The notes beneath the pieces are model-generated. The model was not told the DNA's origin, did not search any database, and worked only from the letters and a program-made list of their open reading frames with translations. 64,000 nucleotides of DNA, from assembly GCF_001421565.1 (NCBI RefSeq), contig NZ_LMKQ01000001.1:2694322-2758321 (forward strand). The letters are read 5' to 3'. This DNA is from Agromyces sp. Leaf222 (GTDB lineage Bacteria > Actinomycetota > Actinomycetes > Actinomycetales > Microbacteriaceae). The position numbers and the translations under genes are program-made. Below are positions 44,383-53,319 of this stretch, piece after piece. The stretch's first letter is position 1; every line of letters begins with the position of its first letter.

Positions 44383-45765
44383 CTAGGCGGCGTCGGATGT
44401 CGGTGGCAGGTCGATCGCGTCGGCGTAGTCGGCCTCCTCGCCGGCGCCGACGGCGACGAGCGAGAACGGCTGTGCTGCGAGATCGGCCGCGAGGGCGCGC
44501 ACGTCTTCGGCGGTGACCCCGGCGATGCGGCGGAGCGCTTCGTCGAGGTCGACGAACTCGCCGAGGGTGAGCTCGGCACGGCCGAGGCGCGACATGCGCG
44601 TGTCGGAGTCCTCGAGGGCGAGCGCGGATGCCCCGGCCAGCTGCCCGGTCGCCCGGCGCAGCTCTTCGGCCGTGATGCCGTCGCGCGCGAGCCGGTCGAG
44701 TTCGACGCGCATGAGCTCGGCGACGGTGGGCGCCTTGGACGGCGCGCACCCGGCGTACATGCCGAACAGGCCGGCGTCGGAGTACGACGGGGCGAAGGAG
44801 TACACGGCGTAGGCGAGGCCGCGGCGCTCGCGCACCTCTTGGAAGAGGCGCGACGACATGCCGGAGCCGAACACGGTGTTGAGCACGCTCATCGTGGAGC
44901 GGCGTTCGTCGGTCGCTACGAGGCCGCGCGCCCCGAGCATGAGGTTGACCTGCTCGAGGGGCCGCTGCACGACCGTGAGCTCGCGCGGCGGCGCGAGCTC
45001 GGCCACGGCGCGCGCGCGCCGCTCGACGGGCGCCGCCTCGATCGTCAGGTTCCACCCGCCGGCGGTCAGGGCGCGCTGCAGCGCGGCGACGAGCTCGTCG
45101 TGGTCGACGGCGCCGGCGGCGGTGACGACGAGGTCGTTCGGCCGGTAGTTCGCCGCGTAGTGCTCGAACACGGCCTCGCGCGTGGCCTGATTGATGGTGT
45201 CGGGGCTGCCGCCGATGGGCCGGCCGAGCGGGTGGTCGCCGAGCACGGCCTCGAAGAAGCGCTCGTTCGCCACGTCGCCTGGATCGTCTCCGGCCATCGA
45301 CAGCTCTTCGAGGATCACGCCGCGCTCGTTGTCGAACTCGCCCGGATCGAGCAGCGACGACGTGAACATGTCGGAGAGCACCTCGACCGCCATCGGCAGG
45401 TCGCGGTCCTGCACCTTGGCGTAGTAGCAGGTGTACTCCTTGGCCGTCATGGCGTTGTGCTCGCCGCCGACCGCGTCGAAGGAGATCGCGATGTCGAGCG
45501 CCGTGCGTGACGGCGTGCCCTTGAACAGCAGATGCTCGAGGAAGTGCGTCGACCCGAACGTCGCCGGATGCGCCTCGTCGGCCGGCGTCTCGTCGCGCGA
45601 ACCCACGGCGACCCAGAAGCCGATGGTGGCGCTGCGGCTGCCTGGCACCTGCTCGGTGAGCACGCGAACGCCCGACGGCAGGATCGTTCGCCTGACGAGG
45701 GCATCACCGGCAGCGGTGAAGGACAGTTCGGCTGTGCCGAGAGGAAGGTCGACGGCGCCGTTCAT
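44383..45765 (-). CDS. M16-family zinc peptidase
   Basis: A 460-residue pitrilysin/PepR-type processing peptidase. The inverted zinc motif HFLEH is at 74-78, and the distal Glu is in NERGVILEEL near 153. The two homologous halves of M16B enzymes are both present. In actinobacteria this gene often follows pnp and precedes dapB. dapB is nearby here, but pnp is not in the window. ATG 45765 follows TAGGCT by exactly 7 bases. Confidence 0.94.
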   Translation of the reverse strand: MNGAVDLPLGTAELSFTAAGDALVRRTILPSGVRVLTEQVPGSRSATIGFWVAVGSRDETPADEAHPATFGSTHFLEHLLFKGTPSRTALDIAISFDAVGGEHNAMTAKEYTCYYAKVQDRDLPMAVEVLSDMFTSSLLDPGEFDNERGVILEELSMAGDDPGDVANERFFEAVLGDHPLGRPIGGSPDTINQATREAVFEHYAANYRPNDLVVTAAGAVDHDELVAALQRALTAGGWNLTIEAAPVERRARAVAELAPPRELTVVQRPLEQVNLMLGARGLVATDERRSTMSVLNTVFGSGMSSRLFQEVRERRGLAYAVYSFAPSYSDAGLFGMYAGCAPSKAPTVAELMRVELDRLARDGITAEELRRATGQLAGASALALEDSDTRMSRLGRAELTLGEFVDLDEALRRIAGVTAEDVRALAADLAAQPFSLVAVGAGEEADYADAIDLPPTSDAA

Positions 45766-45772
45766 CCCCCCA

Positions 45773-45778
45773 AGCCTA
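45773..45778 (-). promoter_or_regulatory. -10 box of the M16 peptidase gene, leaderless
   Basis: TAGGCT on the minus strand, 7 bases before ATG 45765; the spacer is G-rich but too close to act as SD. Confidence 0.5.
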
Positions 45779-45814
45779 GGCCACGCGCCCGCGCCGTGGG
45801 TGGTGGCGCGCGCC

Positions 45815-46912
45815 TCAGTGCGAGGCTCGGTCCAGTTCGACGAGCTCCGAGCGGTGCAGTTCGACGGATGCCGCGGCGATGAGCGCGTCGACCTGATCGG
45901 CGTTCGTGGCGCTCACGACGGGAGCCACCACGGTGGGCCGTGCCAGCAGCCAGGCCAGCGCGATCGTCGCGGGTGCGACGCCGTGCGTTGCGGAGATCTC
46001 GTCGAGCGCGGCGAGCACACGCAGTCCCCGTCGTCCGAGGTGCACGCCGGCGCGGGCGCCGCGGGCGTCGTGCCGCACGTCGCTGCGGCGTCGAACGCCG
46101 CCGGCGAGGAATCCGTTCGCGAGGGCGAAGTACGGCATGACCGCGAGGCCCTGCGCATGCGCGACCAGCTCGGTCGCGCCCTCGAACGAGCTCCGCTCCA
46201 TGAGGCTGTAGCGCGTGGTGAGCGTCTGGAACCTGGGCAGGCCGTTGGCGGCGAGCACCCTGGCCTCGATGAGGCGCTCCGGGCCGAAGTCGCTCGCGCC
46301 GACCGCGCGCACCTTGCCGGCCGCGACGAGTGCGCCCACGGCGCCGAGCGACTCCTCGAGGGGGACGTCGGGGTCTTCGCCGTGCAGGTAGAGCACGTCG
46401 ATGCGGTCGGTGCCGAGGCGCTGCAGGCTCGCGTCGACGGCGGCGCGGATCGTCTGCGGCGCGAGGCCGGGAAGATCTTGATTGCGGCCGACCTTGGTCA
46501 TGACGTGCATCCGGTCGCGGCAGCCGCGCGAGGTCATCCACGCGCCGATGATCGACTCGCTGCGCCCGGCGGCGTAGCTGTCGGCCGTGTCGATGAGGTC
46601 GCCGCCGGTTCCGGCGAAGCGGTCGAGGATCGCGTACGCGTCTTCGGATCCGAGGGTCCAGCCGAACGTGCTGCCGCCGATCGCGAGGCGGTGCACGCTC
46701 ATGTCGGTGTCGCCGAGGCGTGCGCGGAGCGGCACGAGGATCGGGCCCGAGAAGGTGTTGCTGGAGACGACCTCGGCGCGATGCGCCGCCGTGCGCGGCT
46801 CGTCGAGGATCGTCGACCCCGATGCATCCGTGCCCTGGAATGCGTCTCGTTCTGCGAGTGCGACCGCCGCATGATGCGGATCGCGCCCCCCTGCCAAGTG
46901 CCTTCTCGCCAC
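45815..46912 (-). CDS. aldo/keto reductase
   Basis: NADPH-dependent oxidoreductase of the AKR superfamily (about 365 residues). Catalytic tetrad: Asp and Tyr in LIDTADSYAAGRSE, Lys in MTKVGRN, His in LYLHGED; the NADPH region is near IALAWLLARPTVVAPVVSATN. The usual AKR N-terminus aligns near residue 61 (PLRARLGDTDMSVHRLAIGGSTFGW), so the first 60 residues are an extension. GTG 46912 does have GGAGG 5 bases upstream and TAGGGT (46940-46945) upstream of that. The substrate is unknown. Confidence 0.88.
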   Translation of the reverse strand: MARRHLAGGRDPHHAAVALAERDAFQGTDASGSTILDEPRTAAHRAEVVSSNTFSGPILVPLRARLGDTDMSVHRLAIGGSTFGWTLGSEDAYAILDRFAGTGGDLIDTADSYAAGRSESIIGAWMTSRGCRDRMHVMTKVGRNQDLPGLAPQTIRAAVDASLQRLGTDRIDVLYLHGEDPDVPLEESLGAVGALVAAGKVRAVGASDFGPERLIEARVLAANGLPRFQTLTTRYSLMERSSFEGATELVAHAQGLAVMPYFALANGFLAGGVRRRSDVRHDARGARAGVHLGRRGLRVLAALDEISATHGVAPATIALAWLLARPTVVAPVVSATNADQVDALIAAASVELHRSELVELDRASH

Positions 46913-46939
46913 CTTCTCCTCCTCCCCAGGATTGAGACG

Positions 46940-46945
46940 ACCCTA
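46940..46945 (-). promoter_or_regulatory. candidate -10 of the aldo/keto reductase gene
   Basis: TAGGGT on the minus strand, giving a leader of about 20 bases with a GGAGG SD before GTG 46912. The remaining gap 46946-47119 shows nothing definite. Confidence 0.4.
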
Positions 46946-47119
46946 TGATGCCCCCGACGGCTTGTGGATGCCGCCGCGGGAATTTCCGATGAACTGTTAC
47001 CCAATCGTTTCGAGTTGGCCCCCGAACGGAGGCCGAATCGTGCTGATCACGGGTGATTCTCGGAAGTGGTTCGGAGCCGACCGCGCATCGGATCGGATCC
47101 GGACGAAACGGACCGAACG

Positions 47120-47932
47120 CTAGCCCGCGCGTCGCAGCACGGCCTCCGCCTGGCGCAGCACCGGCCCATCGACCATGCGACCGCGGAACGCGAAGACGCC
47201 GGGCTCGCCGGTCGCCGCCGCGAGCACCTCCCGCGCCCATTCGAGCTGCTCCGCGCTCGGCCGGTACGCCGCTCGCACCGTGTCGACCTGCGACGGGTGG
47301 ATGCAGGCGGTGGCCGCGAACCCGAGCGCCGCAGCGTCGCGGGCCTCGTCGGCGAGCCCCTCGAGGTCCGCGATGTCCAGGTGCACGGTGTCGATCGCGG
47401 CGACCCCGTGCGCGGCCGCCGCGAGCTGCACGTGCGCGCGGGCGTGCACGGCGACGCCCCGGTACCGGGCGTCGTCGTGCCGGCTCGAGAATCCCCCGAG
47501 CGAGGCGACGAGGTCCTCGGCGCCCCACATGAGCGCCGCCACGTTCGGCAGCGCCGCGACGGACTCCGCCGCGAGCACGCCGCGCGCCGTCTCGCAGAGC
47601 GCGATGACCTCGAAGGGCTCGAGCGAGACGAGGTCGGCCGTTCCCTCGCACTTGGCGAGCATGACCGTGCGATACGCCGTCTCGGCGAGCATGGCGACGT
47701 CATGCGCGAAGTCATCGACCGAAGCCGGGTTGACGCGCACGATCACGCGTTCCGGGTCGAGGTCGGATGCCGCGACCGCCCGCCGCGCGTCGGCCTTCGC
47801 GTCGGCGGCGACCGCGTCCTCGAGATCCAGGATCACCGCGTCGGCCCGTTCGAGCGCCTTCGCGAAGCGGTCTGGTCGATCGGCCGGGCAGAACAACAGC
47901 GCCGGGCCGAAGCGGAACGACGGCCGCGTCAT
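47120..47932 (-). CDS. HpcH/HpaI aldolase / CitE-like CoA-ester lyase
   Basis: A 270-residue TIM-barrel lyase. [30 protein letters not shown] is the CitE/malyl-CoA-lyase N-terminus. [14 protein letters not shown] and [14 protein letters not shown] are family signatures. Members act on malyl-, citramalyl- or related CoA esters. In this operon, behind acyl-CoA dehydrogenase and MaoC genes, a branched-chain hydroxyacyl-CoA is the likely substrate (for example 3-hydroxy-3-methylglutaryl-CoA or a related thioester). ATGA overlap with the MaoC gene. Confidence 0.9.
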   Translation of the reverse strand: MTRPSFRFGPALLFCPADRPDRFAKALERADAVILDLEDAVAADAKADARRAVAASDLDPERVIVRVNPASVDDFAHDVAMLAETAYRTVMLAKCEGTADLVSLEPFEVIALCETARGVLAAESVAALPNVAALMWGAEDLVASLGGFSSRHDDARYRGVAVHARAHVQLAAAAHGVAAIDTVHLDIADLEGLADEARDAAALGFAATACIHPSQVDTVRAAYRPSAEQLEWAREVLAAATGEPGVFAFRGRMVDGPVLRQAEAVLRRAG

Positions 47933-48486
47933 CCGCTCGCCCGATCGTCGGACCGCCGTTCGCCGTCCCCATGCGCCGACCGCCGCTCGCCGGCCTCGCG
48001 GGTGTGGACCAGCATCGTGCGCGACGCGGTCGCGACCACGACGCCGTGCTGGTTGCGCGCGGTGTGCGCGAGCACGACGACCCCCTCGCCCGGGCGCGAG
48101 GACGACAGCCGCTTCGACTCGACGACCGACTCGCCGTACAGCGTGTCGCCGACGAACACCGGGTTCGGGAACGCGACCTCGCCGAAGCCGAGGTTCGCGA
48201 CGAGCGTGCCGAGCGTCAGCTGCCCGACCGACTGGCCGACCAGGGTCGAGAGCGTGAACAGCGAGTTCACGAGGATGCGCCCGAACGGCTGCGCGGCGGC
48301 GAACTCCGCGTCGAGATGCAGCGGTTGCGGGTTCATCGTCAGCGTCGTGAAGAGGACGTTGTCGGCCTCGGTCACGGTGCGTCCGGGTCGGTGCAGGTAG
48401 CGCACGTCCGCCTCGAACTCCTCGAACCAGAGGCCGCGCTGCACGACCTCGCGCACCGGCACTGCGTCGCTCGCGGCATCCGTCAT
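47929..48486 (-). CDS. MaoC-family dehydratase
   Basis: A 185-residue hotdog-fold hydratase. [28 protein letters not shown] contains the Asp and His used in R-specific enoyl-CoA hydration. Its position in the acyl-CoA cluster suggests hydration of a branched enoyl-CoA. The C-terminal 25 residues are Arg/Asp/Gly-rich. AGGAGC precedes the ATG. It lies 9 bases after the acyl-CoA dehydrogenase and overlaps the lyase gene. Confidence 0.93.
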   Translation of the reverse strand: MTDAASDAVPVREVVQRGLWFEEFEADVRYLHRPGRTVTEADNVLFTTLTMNPQPLHLDAEFAAAQPFGRILVNSLFTLSTLVGQSVGQLTLGTLVANLGFGEVAFPNPVFVGDTLYGESVVESKRLSSSRPGEGVVVLAHTARNQHGVVVATASRTMLVHTREAGERRSAHGDGERRSDDRASG

Positions 48487-48495
48487 CGTCTGCTC

Positions 48496-49683
48496 CTAGG
48501 CGGTCGGCACGAGCTGCTCGGCGCCGATGCCGAGCTCGCGGGTGATGATCATGAGCTGCACCTCGGTGGTGCCCTCGCCGATCTCGAGGATCTTCGAGTC
48601 ACGGTAGTGGCGGGCCACGGCGTTCTCGTTCATGAAGCCGTAGCCGCCGAAGATCTGCGTGGCGTCGCGCGCGTTGTCCATGGCCGCCTCCCCGCACACC
48701 ATCTTGGCGATGGATGCCTCGAGCGTGAAGGGCTTGCCCGCATCGAGCTTGCGCGCGGCGTCGTGCCAGGCGAGCCTGGCCTGGTGCACGCGGGCCTGCA
48801 TGCGCGCGATCTTGAACGCGATGTGCTGGTTCGAGCCGATGCTCGTGCCGAACACGCGGCGCTCGTTCGCGTAGCGCAGTGCCTCTTCGAGGCAGCCCTG
48901 CGCGGCGCCCGTGGCGAGCGCGGCGAACGCGACCCGGCCCTCGTTGAGCGTGCGCAGGAAGTTCGCGTAGCCGCGTCCGCGCTCGCCGAGCAGGTTCGAC
49001 GCGGGCACGCGCACGTCGCGGAGCGTCAGCGGGTGCGTGTCGGAGGTGTGCCAGCCGACCTTGTCGTAGCTCGCCTCGACGGTGAAGCCCGGGGTGTCGT
49101 TCGGCACGATGATCGTCGAGAGCTCGGGCTTGATCTCGCCGCGGGCCCCGATACGTTGCCCGGTCACGGCCGTGATCGTCACGAATCGCGTGATCGGCGT
49201 GCCCGAGTTGGTGATGAACTGCTTCGAGCCGTTGATGACCCACTGGTCGCCGACGAGGTCGGCCGTGGTCGCCGTGGCGCCCGCGTCGCTGCCCGCGCCG
49301 GCCTCGGTGAGCCCGAATCCGGCGAGCGCCCGCCCCGAGACGAGGTCGGGCAGGTACTCCGCCTGCTGCGCCGGCGTGCCGTGCCGGTAGATCGGCATCA
49401 CGCCGAGTCCGACGCCGGCCTCGAGGGTCACGCCGATCGACTGGTCGACGCGGCCGAGCGCCTCGACGGCGAGGCAGAGCTGGAAGTAGGTCTTTCCCTG
49501 GCCGCCGACCTCCTTCGGGAAGGGCAGGCCGAACAGGCCCATGTCGCCCATCTGCGCGATGATCTCCATCGGCAGGCGGCGCTTCGTGTCGTACTCGTAG
49601 GCGGCGGGCGCGACGACTCGGTCGGCGAAGTCGGCGACGTCGTCGGAGAGGCGCTGCTCCTCGTCGGTGAGGTCATACTGCAT
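48496..49683 (-). CDS. acyl-CoA dehydrogenase, isovaleryl/short branched-chain type
   Basis: A 395-residue flavoprotein. FGLTEAGAGSDAGAT and QWVINGSKQFITNSG are the standard FAD/substrate segments. The C-terminal catalytic base lies in the usual place (GEAAMDNARDATQIFGGYGFMNENAVARHYRD and GEGTTEVQ). Beside methylcrotonyl-CoA-type carboxylase subunits, isovaleryl-CoA (leucine) is the most likely substrate, though medium-branched acyl-CoAs are not excluded. AGGAG SD. It overlaps the carboxylase alpha gene by 11 bases. Confidence 0.94.
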   Translation of the reverse strand: MQYDLTDEEQRLSDDVADFADRVVAPAAYEYDTKRRLPMEIIAQMGDMGLFGLPFPKEVGGQGKTYFQLCLAVEALGRVDQSIGVTLEAGVGLGVMPIYRHGTPAQQAEYLPDLVSGRALAGFGLTEAGAGSDAGATATTADLVGDQWVINGSKQFITNSGTPITRFVTITAVTGQRIGARGEIKPELSTIIVPNDTPGFTVEASYDKVGWHTSDTHPLTLRDVRVPASNLLGERGRGYANFLRTLNEGRVAFAALATGAAQGCLEEALRYANERRVFGTSIGSNQHIAFKIARMQARVHQARLAWHDAARKLDAGKPFTLEASIAKMVCGEAAMDNARDATQIFGGYGFMNENAVARHYRDSKILEIGEGTTEVQLMIITRELGIGAEQLVPTA

Positions 49684-51727
49684 GCGTTGGCTCCTGTTCG
49701 TGTTCTCCCCGGGTCGCGGGCAGGTCGGATTCGGGTGCGGATGCTGCGTCGCGGATGTCGCTCGCAGGCTCGATGCGCGCGACGGGTTGGTCGCGCGAAA
49801 CCAGGTCGCCGACGGATGCCGCGAGACGCACGGTTCCGGCGGTCGTGGCGGTGACGCGGTGCTCCATCTTCATGGCCTCGATCGCGATGATCGGGGCGCC
49901 CGCCTCGACGGCGTCGCCGTCGGCGACGAACACCGCGGTGACCGTGCCGGGCATGGGGGCGCGGAGCTCCGGGTTCGCGACGACGCCGCCGCGCTCGGCG
50001 AGCGCTCGACGGGCTTCCGCCGCGGCACGGCGGTCGACGTGCACGAAGGCGGTCGTGCCGTGGCGGTCGTGCACCCAGATCTCGCCATCGTCGGCGATGC
50101 GCACGGTCGTGGTGTCGGTCGTGGGGGCGGCGGCCGATCGCGCTGCGGTCGCCGTCACCACGGCGGACGGCTCGTCGCGCGGGGCGAGCAGCACGCTCGG
50201 CCGGCGGTGGACGCCGAGGCGCCAGCCCGCGGTGTCCGCGTGCGTCCACGCCTGCGGGCCGCCCCAGACACGGGCGCGGCCTTCGCCTGCGGTGCGCGCG
50301 AGCAGGGCGGATGCCGCGGCGGCGAGCTGGTCGGGTCGCGGCGCCTCGGTGGTGGCGGGCGGCATCCGGTCGATGAGGTTCGTGTCGAGGGCGCCGGCGC
50401 GCACGTCGGGCTCCGCGAGCAGGCGCCGGACGAACGCGATGTTCGTGTCGACGCCGAGCACGACGGTGTCGGCGAGCGCCCCGTCGAGCCGATCGAGCGC
50501 CTCGGCGCGGTCGCCGCCGTACGCGATGACCTTCGCGAGCATCGGGTCGTAGTCGGCCGTGACGTGCTGGCCGGTGCGGATGCCCGCGTCGACGCGCACC
50601 CCTTCGCCCGTCGCCGGCCGCCACTGGAGCACCTCGCCCGTCGAGGGCAGGAATCCGCGGTCGGGCGATTCTGCATAGACCCGGGCCTCGATGGCGTGGC
50701 CGGTGAGCTGCACGTCGTGCTGTGCGATGCCCAGCGGCTGTCCGGCGGCGATGCGCAACTGCTGTTCGACGAGGTCGACGCCGGTGACGAGTTCGGTGAC
50801 GGGGTGCTCGACCTGCAGCCGGGTGTTCATCTCGATGAAGAAGAACTCGTCGGGCGCGACATCCGACACGAGGAACTCGACGGTGCCAGCACCGAGGTAC
50901 GCGACGCTGCGGGCGGCGTCGCAGGCGGCCAGGCCGATGCGCTCACGCGTCGCGGAATCGAGGAGCGGCGACGGCGCCTCCTCGACGACCTTCTGGTGGC
51001 GGCGCTGCAGCGAGCACTCGCGTTCGCCCAGGTGGATGACGGTGCCCGCCCCGTCGGCGAGCACCTGCACCTCGATGTGCCGCGGCCGCTCGATGAGGCG
51101 CTCGAGCAGCAGCGTGTCGTCGCCGAACGAGGTGCGGGCCACGCGACGGGCGGCCGGGATCGCCTCGGCGAGCTCGCCCGCGTCGCGCGCGATCTGCATG
51201 CCCTTGCCGCCACCGCCGGCCGAGGGCTTCACGAGGAGCGGGAACCCGACCCGCTCCCCCGCAGCAAGCAGCGCAGCGTCGTCGAGCTCCGGGTCCGAGA
51301 CGCCGGGAACCACGGGCACTCCGGATGCCGCGACGTGCCGCTTCGCGCGGATCTTGTCGCCCATGACAGCGAGCGCCTCGTCGCCAGGGCCGATGAAGAC
51401 GATGCCGGCGTCGCGGCAGGCGGCGGCGAACCCCGCGTGCTCGGAGAGGAACCCGTAGCCGGGGTGCACGGCCTGCGCACCGGTCTCGAGCGCCGCGGCG
51501 ACGAGTCTGGCGGGGTCGAGGTAGCTCTGCGCGGCCGGCGCCGGGCCGATGCGCACGGCCTCGTCGGCGAGGCGCACGTGCGGCGCGTCGGCATCGGCAT
51601 CCGAGAAGACGGCGATCGAGCGGATGCCGAGGCGGCGGAGCGTGCGCATGACGCGCACCGCGATCTCGCCGCGGTTCGCGACGAGCACGCGCTCGAACGG
51701 ACGGCTGCCGGCGTCGATCGTGCCCAT
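49673..51727 (-). CDS. biotin carboxylase/BCCP alpha subunit (methylcrotonyl- or acyl-CoA carboxylase)
   Basis: A 684-residue alpha subunit. The N-terminal ATP-grasp biotin carboxylase has the glycine-rich loop KPSAGGGGKGM and the EMNTRLQVEHPVTE Glu. A BT-like middle domain follows, and a C-terminal biotinyl domain carries IEAMKMEHRV (biotin Lys near residue 620). With the beta subunit at 55772-57379 it would make a methylcrotonyl-CoA carboxylase (leucine branch), or a geranyl/acyl-CoA carboxylase; the acyl-CoA dehydrogenase next to it favours leucine. Two palindromic operators lie in its promoter. First gene of the four-gene operon. Confidence 0.94.
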   Translation of the reverse strand: MGTIDAGSRPFERVLVANRGEIAVRVMRTLRRLGIRSIAVFSDADADAPHVRLADEAVRIGPAPAAQSYLDPARLVAAALETGAQAVHPGYGFLSEHAGFAAACRDAGIVFIGPGDEALAVMGDKIRAKRHVAASGVPVVPGVSDPELDDAALLAAGERVGFPLLVKPSAGGGGKGMQIARDAGELAEAIPAARRVARTSFGDDTLLLERLIERPRHIEVQVLADGAGTVIHLGERECSLQRRHQKVVEEAPSPLLDSATRERIGLAACDAARSVAYLGAGTVEFLVSDVAPDEFFFIEMNTRLQVEHPVTELVTGVDLVEQQLRIAAGQPLGIAQHDVQLTGHAIEARVYAESPDRGFLPSTGEVLQWRPATGEGVRVDAGIRTGQHVTADYDPMLAKVIAYGGDRAEALDRLDGALADTVVLGVDTNIAFVRRLLAEPDVRAGALDTNLIDRMPPATTEAPRPDQLAAAASALLARTAGEGRARVWGGPQAWTHADTAGWRLGVHRRPSVLLAPRDEPSAVVTATAARSAAAPTTDTTTVRIADDGEIWVHDRHGTTAFVHVDRRAAAEARRALAERGGVVANPELRAPMPGTVTAVFVADGDAVEAGAPIIAIEAMKMEHRVTATTAGTVRLAASVGDLVSRDQPVARIEPASDIRDAASAPESDLPATRGEHEQEPTHAV

Positions 51728-51773
51728 GTGCGTGTCTTCTGCCTCTCTGCAGGGCGCACGCCGCTCGAATCCG

Positions 51774-51814
51774 GTTAGCGTGCACTAACTGGAATCATGT
51801 TAGTGACCACTAAC
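51774..51814. promoter_or_regulatory. paired TetR operators before the carboxylase alpha operon
   Basis: Two 16-base palindromes: GTTAGCGTGCACTAAC (51774-51789, one mismatch) and GTTAGTGACCACTAAC (51799-51814, perfect). Their centres are 25 bases apart. The same motif, GTTAGTG-N2-CACTAAC, occurs before the carboxyltransferase gene at 57430-57445. Confidence 0.85.
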
Positions 51815-51842
51815 TGAAATCGCAAGGACGCCATGCCGACGC

Positions 51843-52424
51843 TCAGATGCGCGGCGCCGGAGCCACCCCCGCCACCGCCGCGACGAGGGCCTCGACGCCG
51901 AAGTCGAACGCGCGGTCGACGTCGCCGCCGAGGCGGAACGCGCCGGAGAGCTCCATGCTCACGAACCCGTTGGCCCAGGCGGTGAAGGTTCGCGCGGCAT
52001 CGAGGCCGTGCTCCTCGCCTGCGAGATCGGTCGCGGCGCTCACGACGGCGACGCTCGACGCGCGCAACGCGTCGGGGTCGAGGTGGAGGTCGGACGTCGG
52101 CGCGAAGACGAGGCGGAACGCGACGGGACGACGGTGCGCGAAGGCCCGCAGCGCATGGGCGAGCGCCCGCAGCCGGTCTCGAGGGTCGCCGCCCGCGTCG
52201 GCGACGGCGCCGTCGGCGGCACCCCCGAGGTCGCGCAACGTCGCGTCGACCACGAGGGCGATGAGCGCATCGCGATTGCTCACGCGCTTGTAGAGCGACG
52301 GCGCGCGCACGCCGACCCTCGTGGCCACGGCCTGCATGGTCAGGCCGTCGAGTCCCGCGAGTTCGAGCAGGTCGCGGCCGGCGTCGACGATCGCGGCGAG
52401 CGACGTACGGTCTGGGGTGGGCAT
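51843..52424 (-). CDS. TetR-family transcriptional regulator
   Basis: A 193-residue repressor with an N-terminal HTH (LTMQAVATRVGVRAPSLYKRVSNRDALIALV) and a C-terminal WHG/TetR_C_33-like ligand domain. ATG 52424 follows GGAGGAG by about 6 bases. It diverges from the metallo-hydrolase at 52548. Two ATGGCTA-N7-TAGCCAT-type operators between them, placed over the promoter, suggest it represses itself and its neighbour. The inducer is unknown. It does not look like the regulator of the GTTAGTG operators, which is more likely the TetR at 57478. Confidence 0.93.
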   Translation of the reverse strand: MPTPDRTSLAAIVDAGRDLLELAGLDGLTMQAVATRVGVRAPSLYKRVSNRDALIALVVDATLRDLGGAADGAVADAGGDPRDRLRALAHALRAFAHRRPVAFRLVFAPTSDLHLDPDALRASSVAVVSAATDLAGEEHGLDAARTFTAWANGFVSMELSGAFRLGGDVDRAFDFGVEALVAAVAGVAPAPRI

Positions 52425-52465
52425 CGTGGCTCCTCCGGGTGCGACGCGACCGGTATCCGATCGCA

Positions 52466-52486
52466 ATGGCTATTGACGTTAGCCAT
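52466..52486. promoter_or_regulatory. TetR operator 1, ATGGCTA-N7-TAGCCAT
   Basis: A perfect palindrome of two 7-base arms. The 7-base spacer contains the -35 TTGACG (52473-52478) of the hydrolase gene. Confidence 0.8.
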
Positions 52487-52502
52487 CATAGCTATGTATC
52501 GT
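52473..52502 (+). promoter_or_regulatory. promoter of the metallo-hydrolase gene
   Basis: TTGACG (52473-52478) and TATCGT (52497-52502) are 18 bases apart. Each lies in the spacer of one operator. Confidence 0.7.
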
Positions 52503-52508
52503 AGCCAT
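52488..52508. promoter_or_regulatory. TetR operator 2, ATAGCTA-N7-TAGCCAT
   Basis: Same arm length and spacing as operator 1 with one mismatch, centred 22 bases (about two helical turns) away. Its spacer contains most of the -10. Confidence 0.75.
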
Positions 52509-52547
52509 CGCCAGCCCGAACCACGAACACGAACATCGGAGCATCCC

Positions 52548-53273
52548 ATGCGACTCGCACCCTCGCTGCACCGCATCGGCAACGACATCGTCGCCGTCTA
52601 CCTGGTCGACGCACCTGATGGCGTCACGATCATCGACGCCGGGCTCGCCGGGCAGTACACCGAACTGCTCGCCGAGCTCGACGCCATGGGTCGAACGATC
52701 GACGACGTGCGCGGCGTCGTGCTCACCCACGGCGACAGCGACCACATCGGGTTCGCCGAACGCCTGCGCCGCGACCACGGCGTCCCCGTCTTCGTGCACG
52801 AGGCGGATGCCGCGCGGGCCCGTGGCGAGGTATCCACCAAGCCCGAGTGGGGCCACATGAAGCTCGGCGCGACGGCGAAGTTCCTCTGGTACGCGCTGCG
52901 CAAGAACGGGCTGCGCACCACCCCGCTCACCGAGGTCGTCGCCGTGCACGACGGCGACGTGCTCGACCTGCCGGGCGCACCGGTGATCATCGGCCTGCCG
53001 GGTCACTCCCCCGGCAGCGTCGCGATCCACGTGCCGTCGGTCGACGCGGTGTTCGTCGGCGACGGGCTCACCACCCGCCACGTGCTGACCGGCACGACGG
53101 GTCCGCAGCCCGCACCGTTCACCGACGACCCGGCCGAGGCGCTCGCGTCACTGCACCGCATCGCCGGTCTCGGCGCGACCTGGGTGCTGCCCGGGCACGG
53201 TTCGCCCTGGCGGGGCGGCGTGGAGCAGGCGGTCGGCGAGGTCGAGCGCGCGGCCGCGGCATCCGGAGCCTGA
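52548..53273 (+). CDS. metallo-beta-lactamase-fold hydrolase
   Basis: A 241-residue hydrolase. The metal motif is VVLTHGDSDHIGFAE, followed by IGLPGHSPGSVAIH (His), FVGDGLTTRH (Asp) and VLPGHGSPW (His). Similar to glyoxalase II-like and quorum-lactonase-like proteins. The THGDSDH form replaces the usual HxHxDH His with Gly-Asp-Ser-Asp-His, so one ligand may differ. Under the operator pair of the divergent TetR gene, so it may degrade that regulator's ligand. Confidence 0.87.
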   Translation: MRLAPSLHRIGNDIVAVYLVDAPDGVTIIDAGLAGQYTELLAELDAMGRTIDDVRGVVLTHGDSDHIGFAERLRRDHGVPVFVHEADAARARGEVSTKPEWGHMKLGATAKFLWYALRKNGLRTTPLTEVVAVHDGDVLDLPGAPVIIGLPGHSPGSVAIHVPSVDAVFVGDGLTTRHVLTGTTGPQPAPFTDDPAEALASLHRIAGLGATWVLPGHGSPWRGGVEQAVGEVERAAAASGA

Positions 53274-53297
53274 GGCGGCATCAGGTGACAGCCCGAA

Positions 53298-53315
53298 CAC
53301 GGCCCGCAGGCCGTG
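53298..53315. terminator. hairpin between convergent genes
   Basis: CACGGCC (53298-53304) pairs with GGCCGTG (53309-53315), in the 46-base gap between the hydrolase and the SfLAP-type gene. Confidence 0.6.
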
Positions 53316-53319
53316 CGCC

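Noticed and set aside
46735..46912. Trimming the aldo/keto reductase to start near residue 61
   Set aside because: The family N-terminus aligns there, but no SD precedes that codon, while GTG 46912 has a good SD and a -10. The longer form is listed, with the doubt noted.
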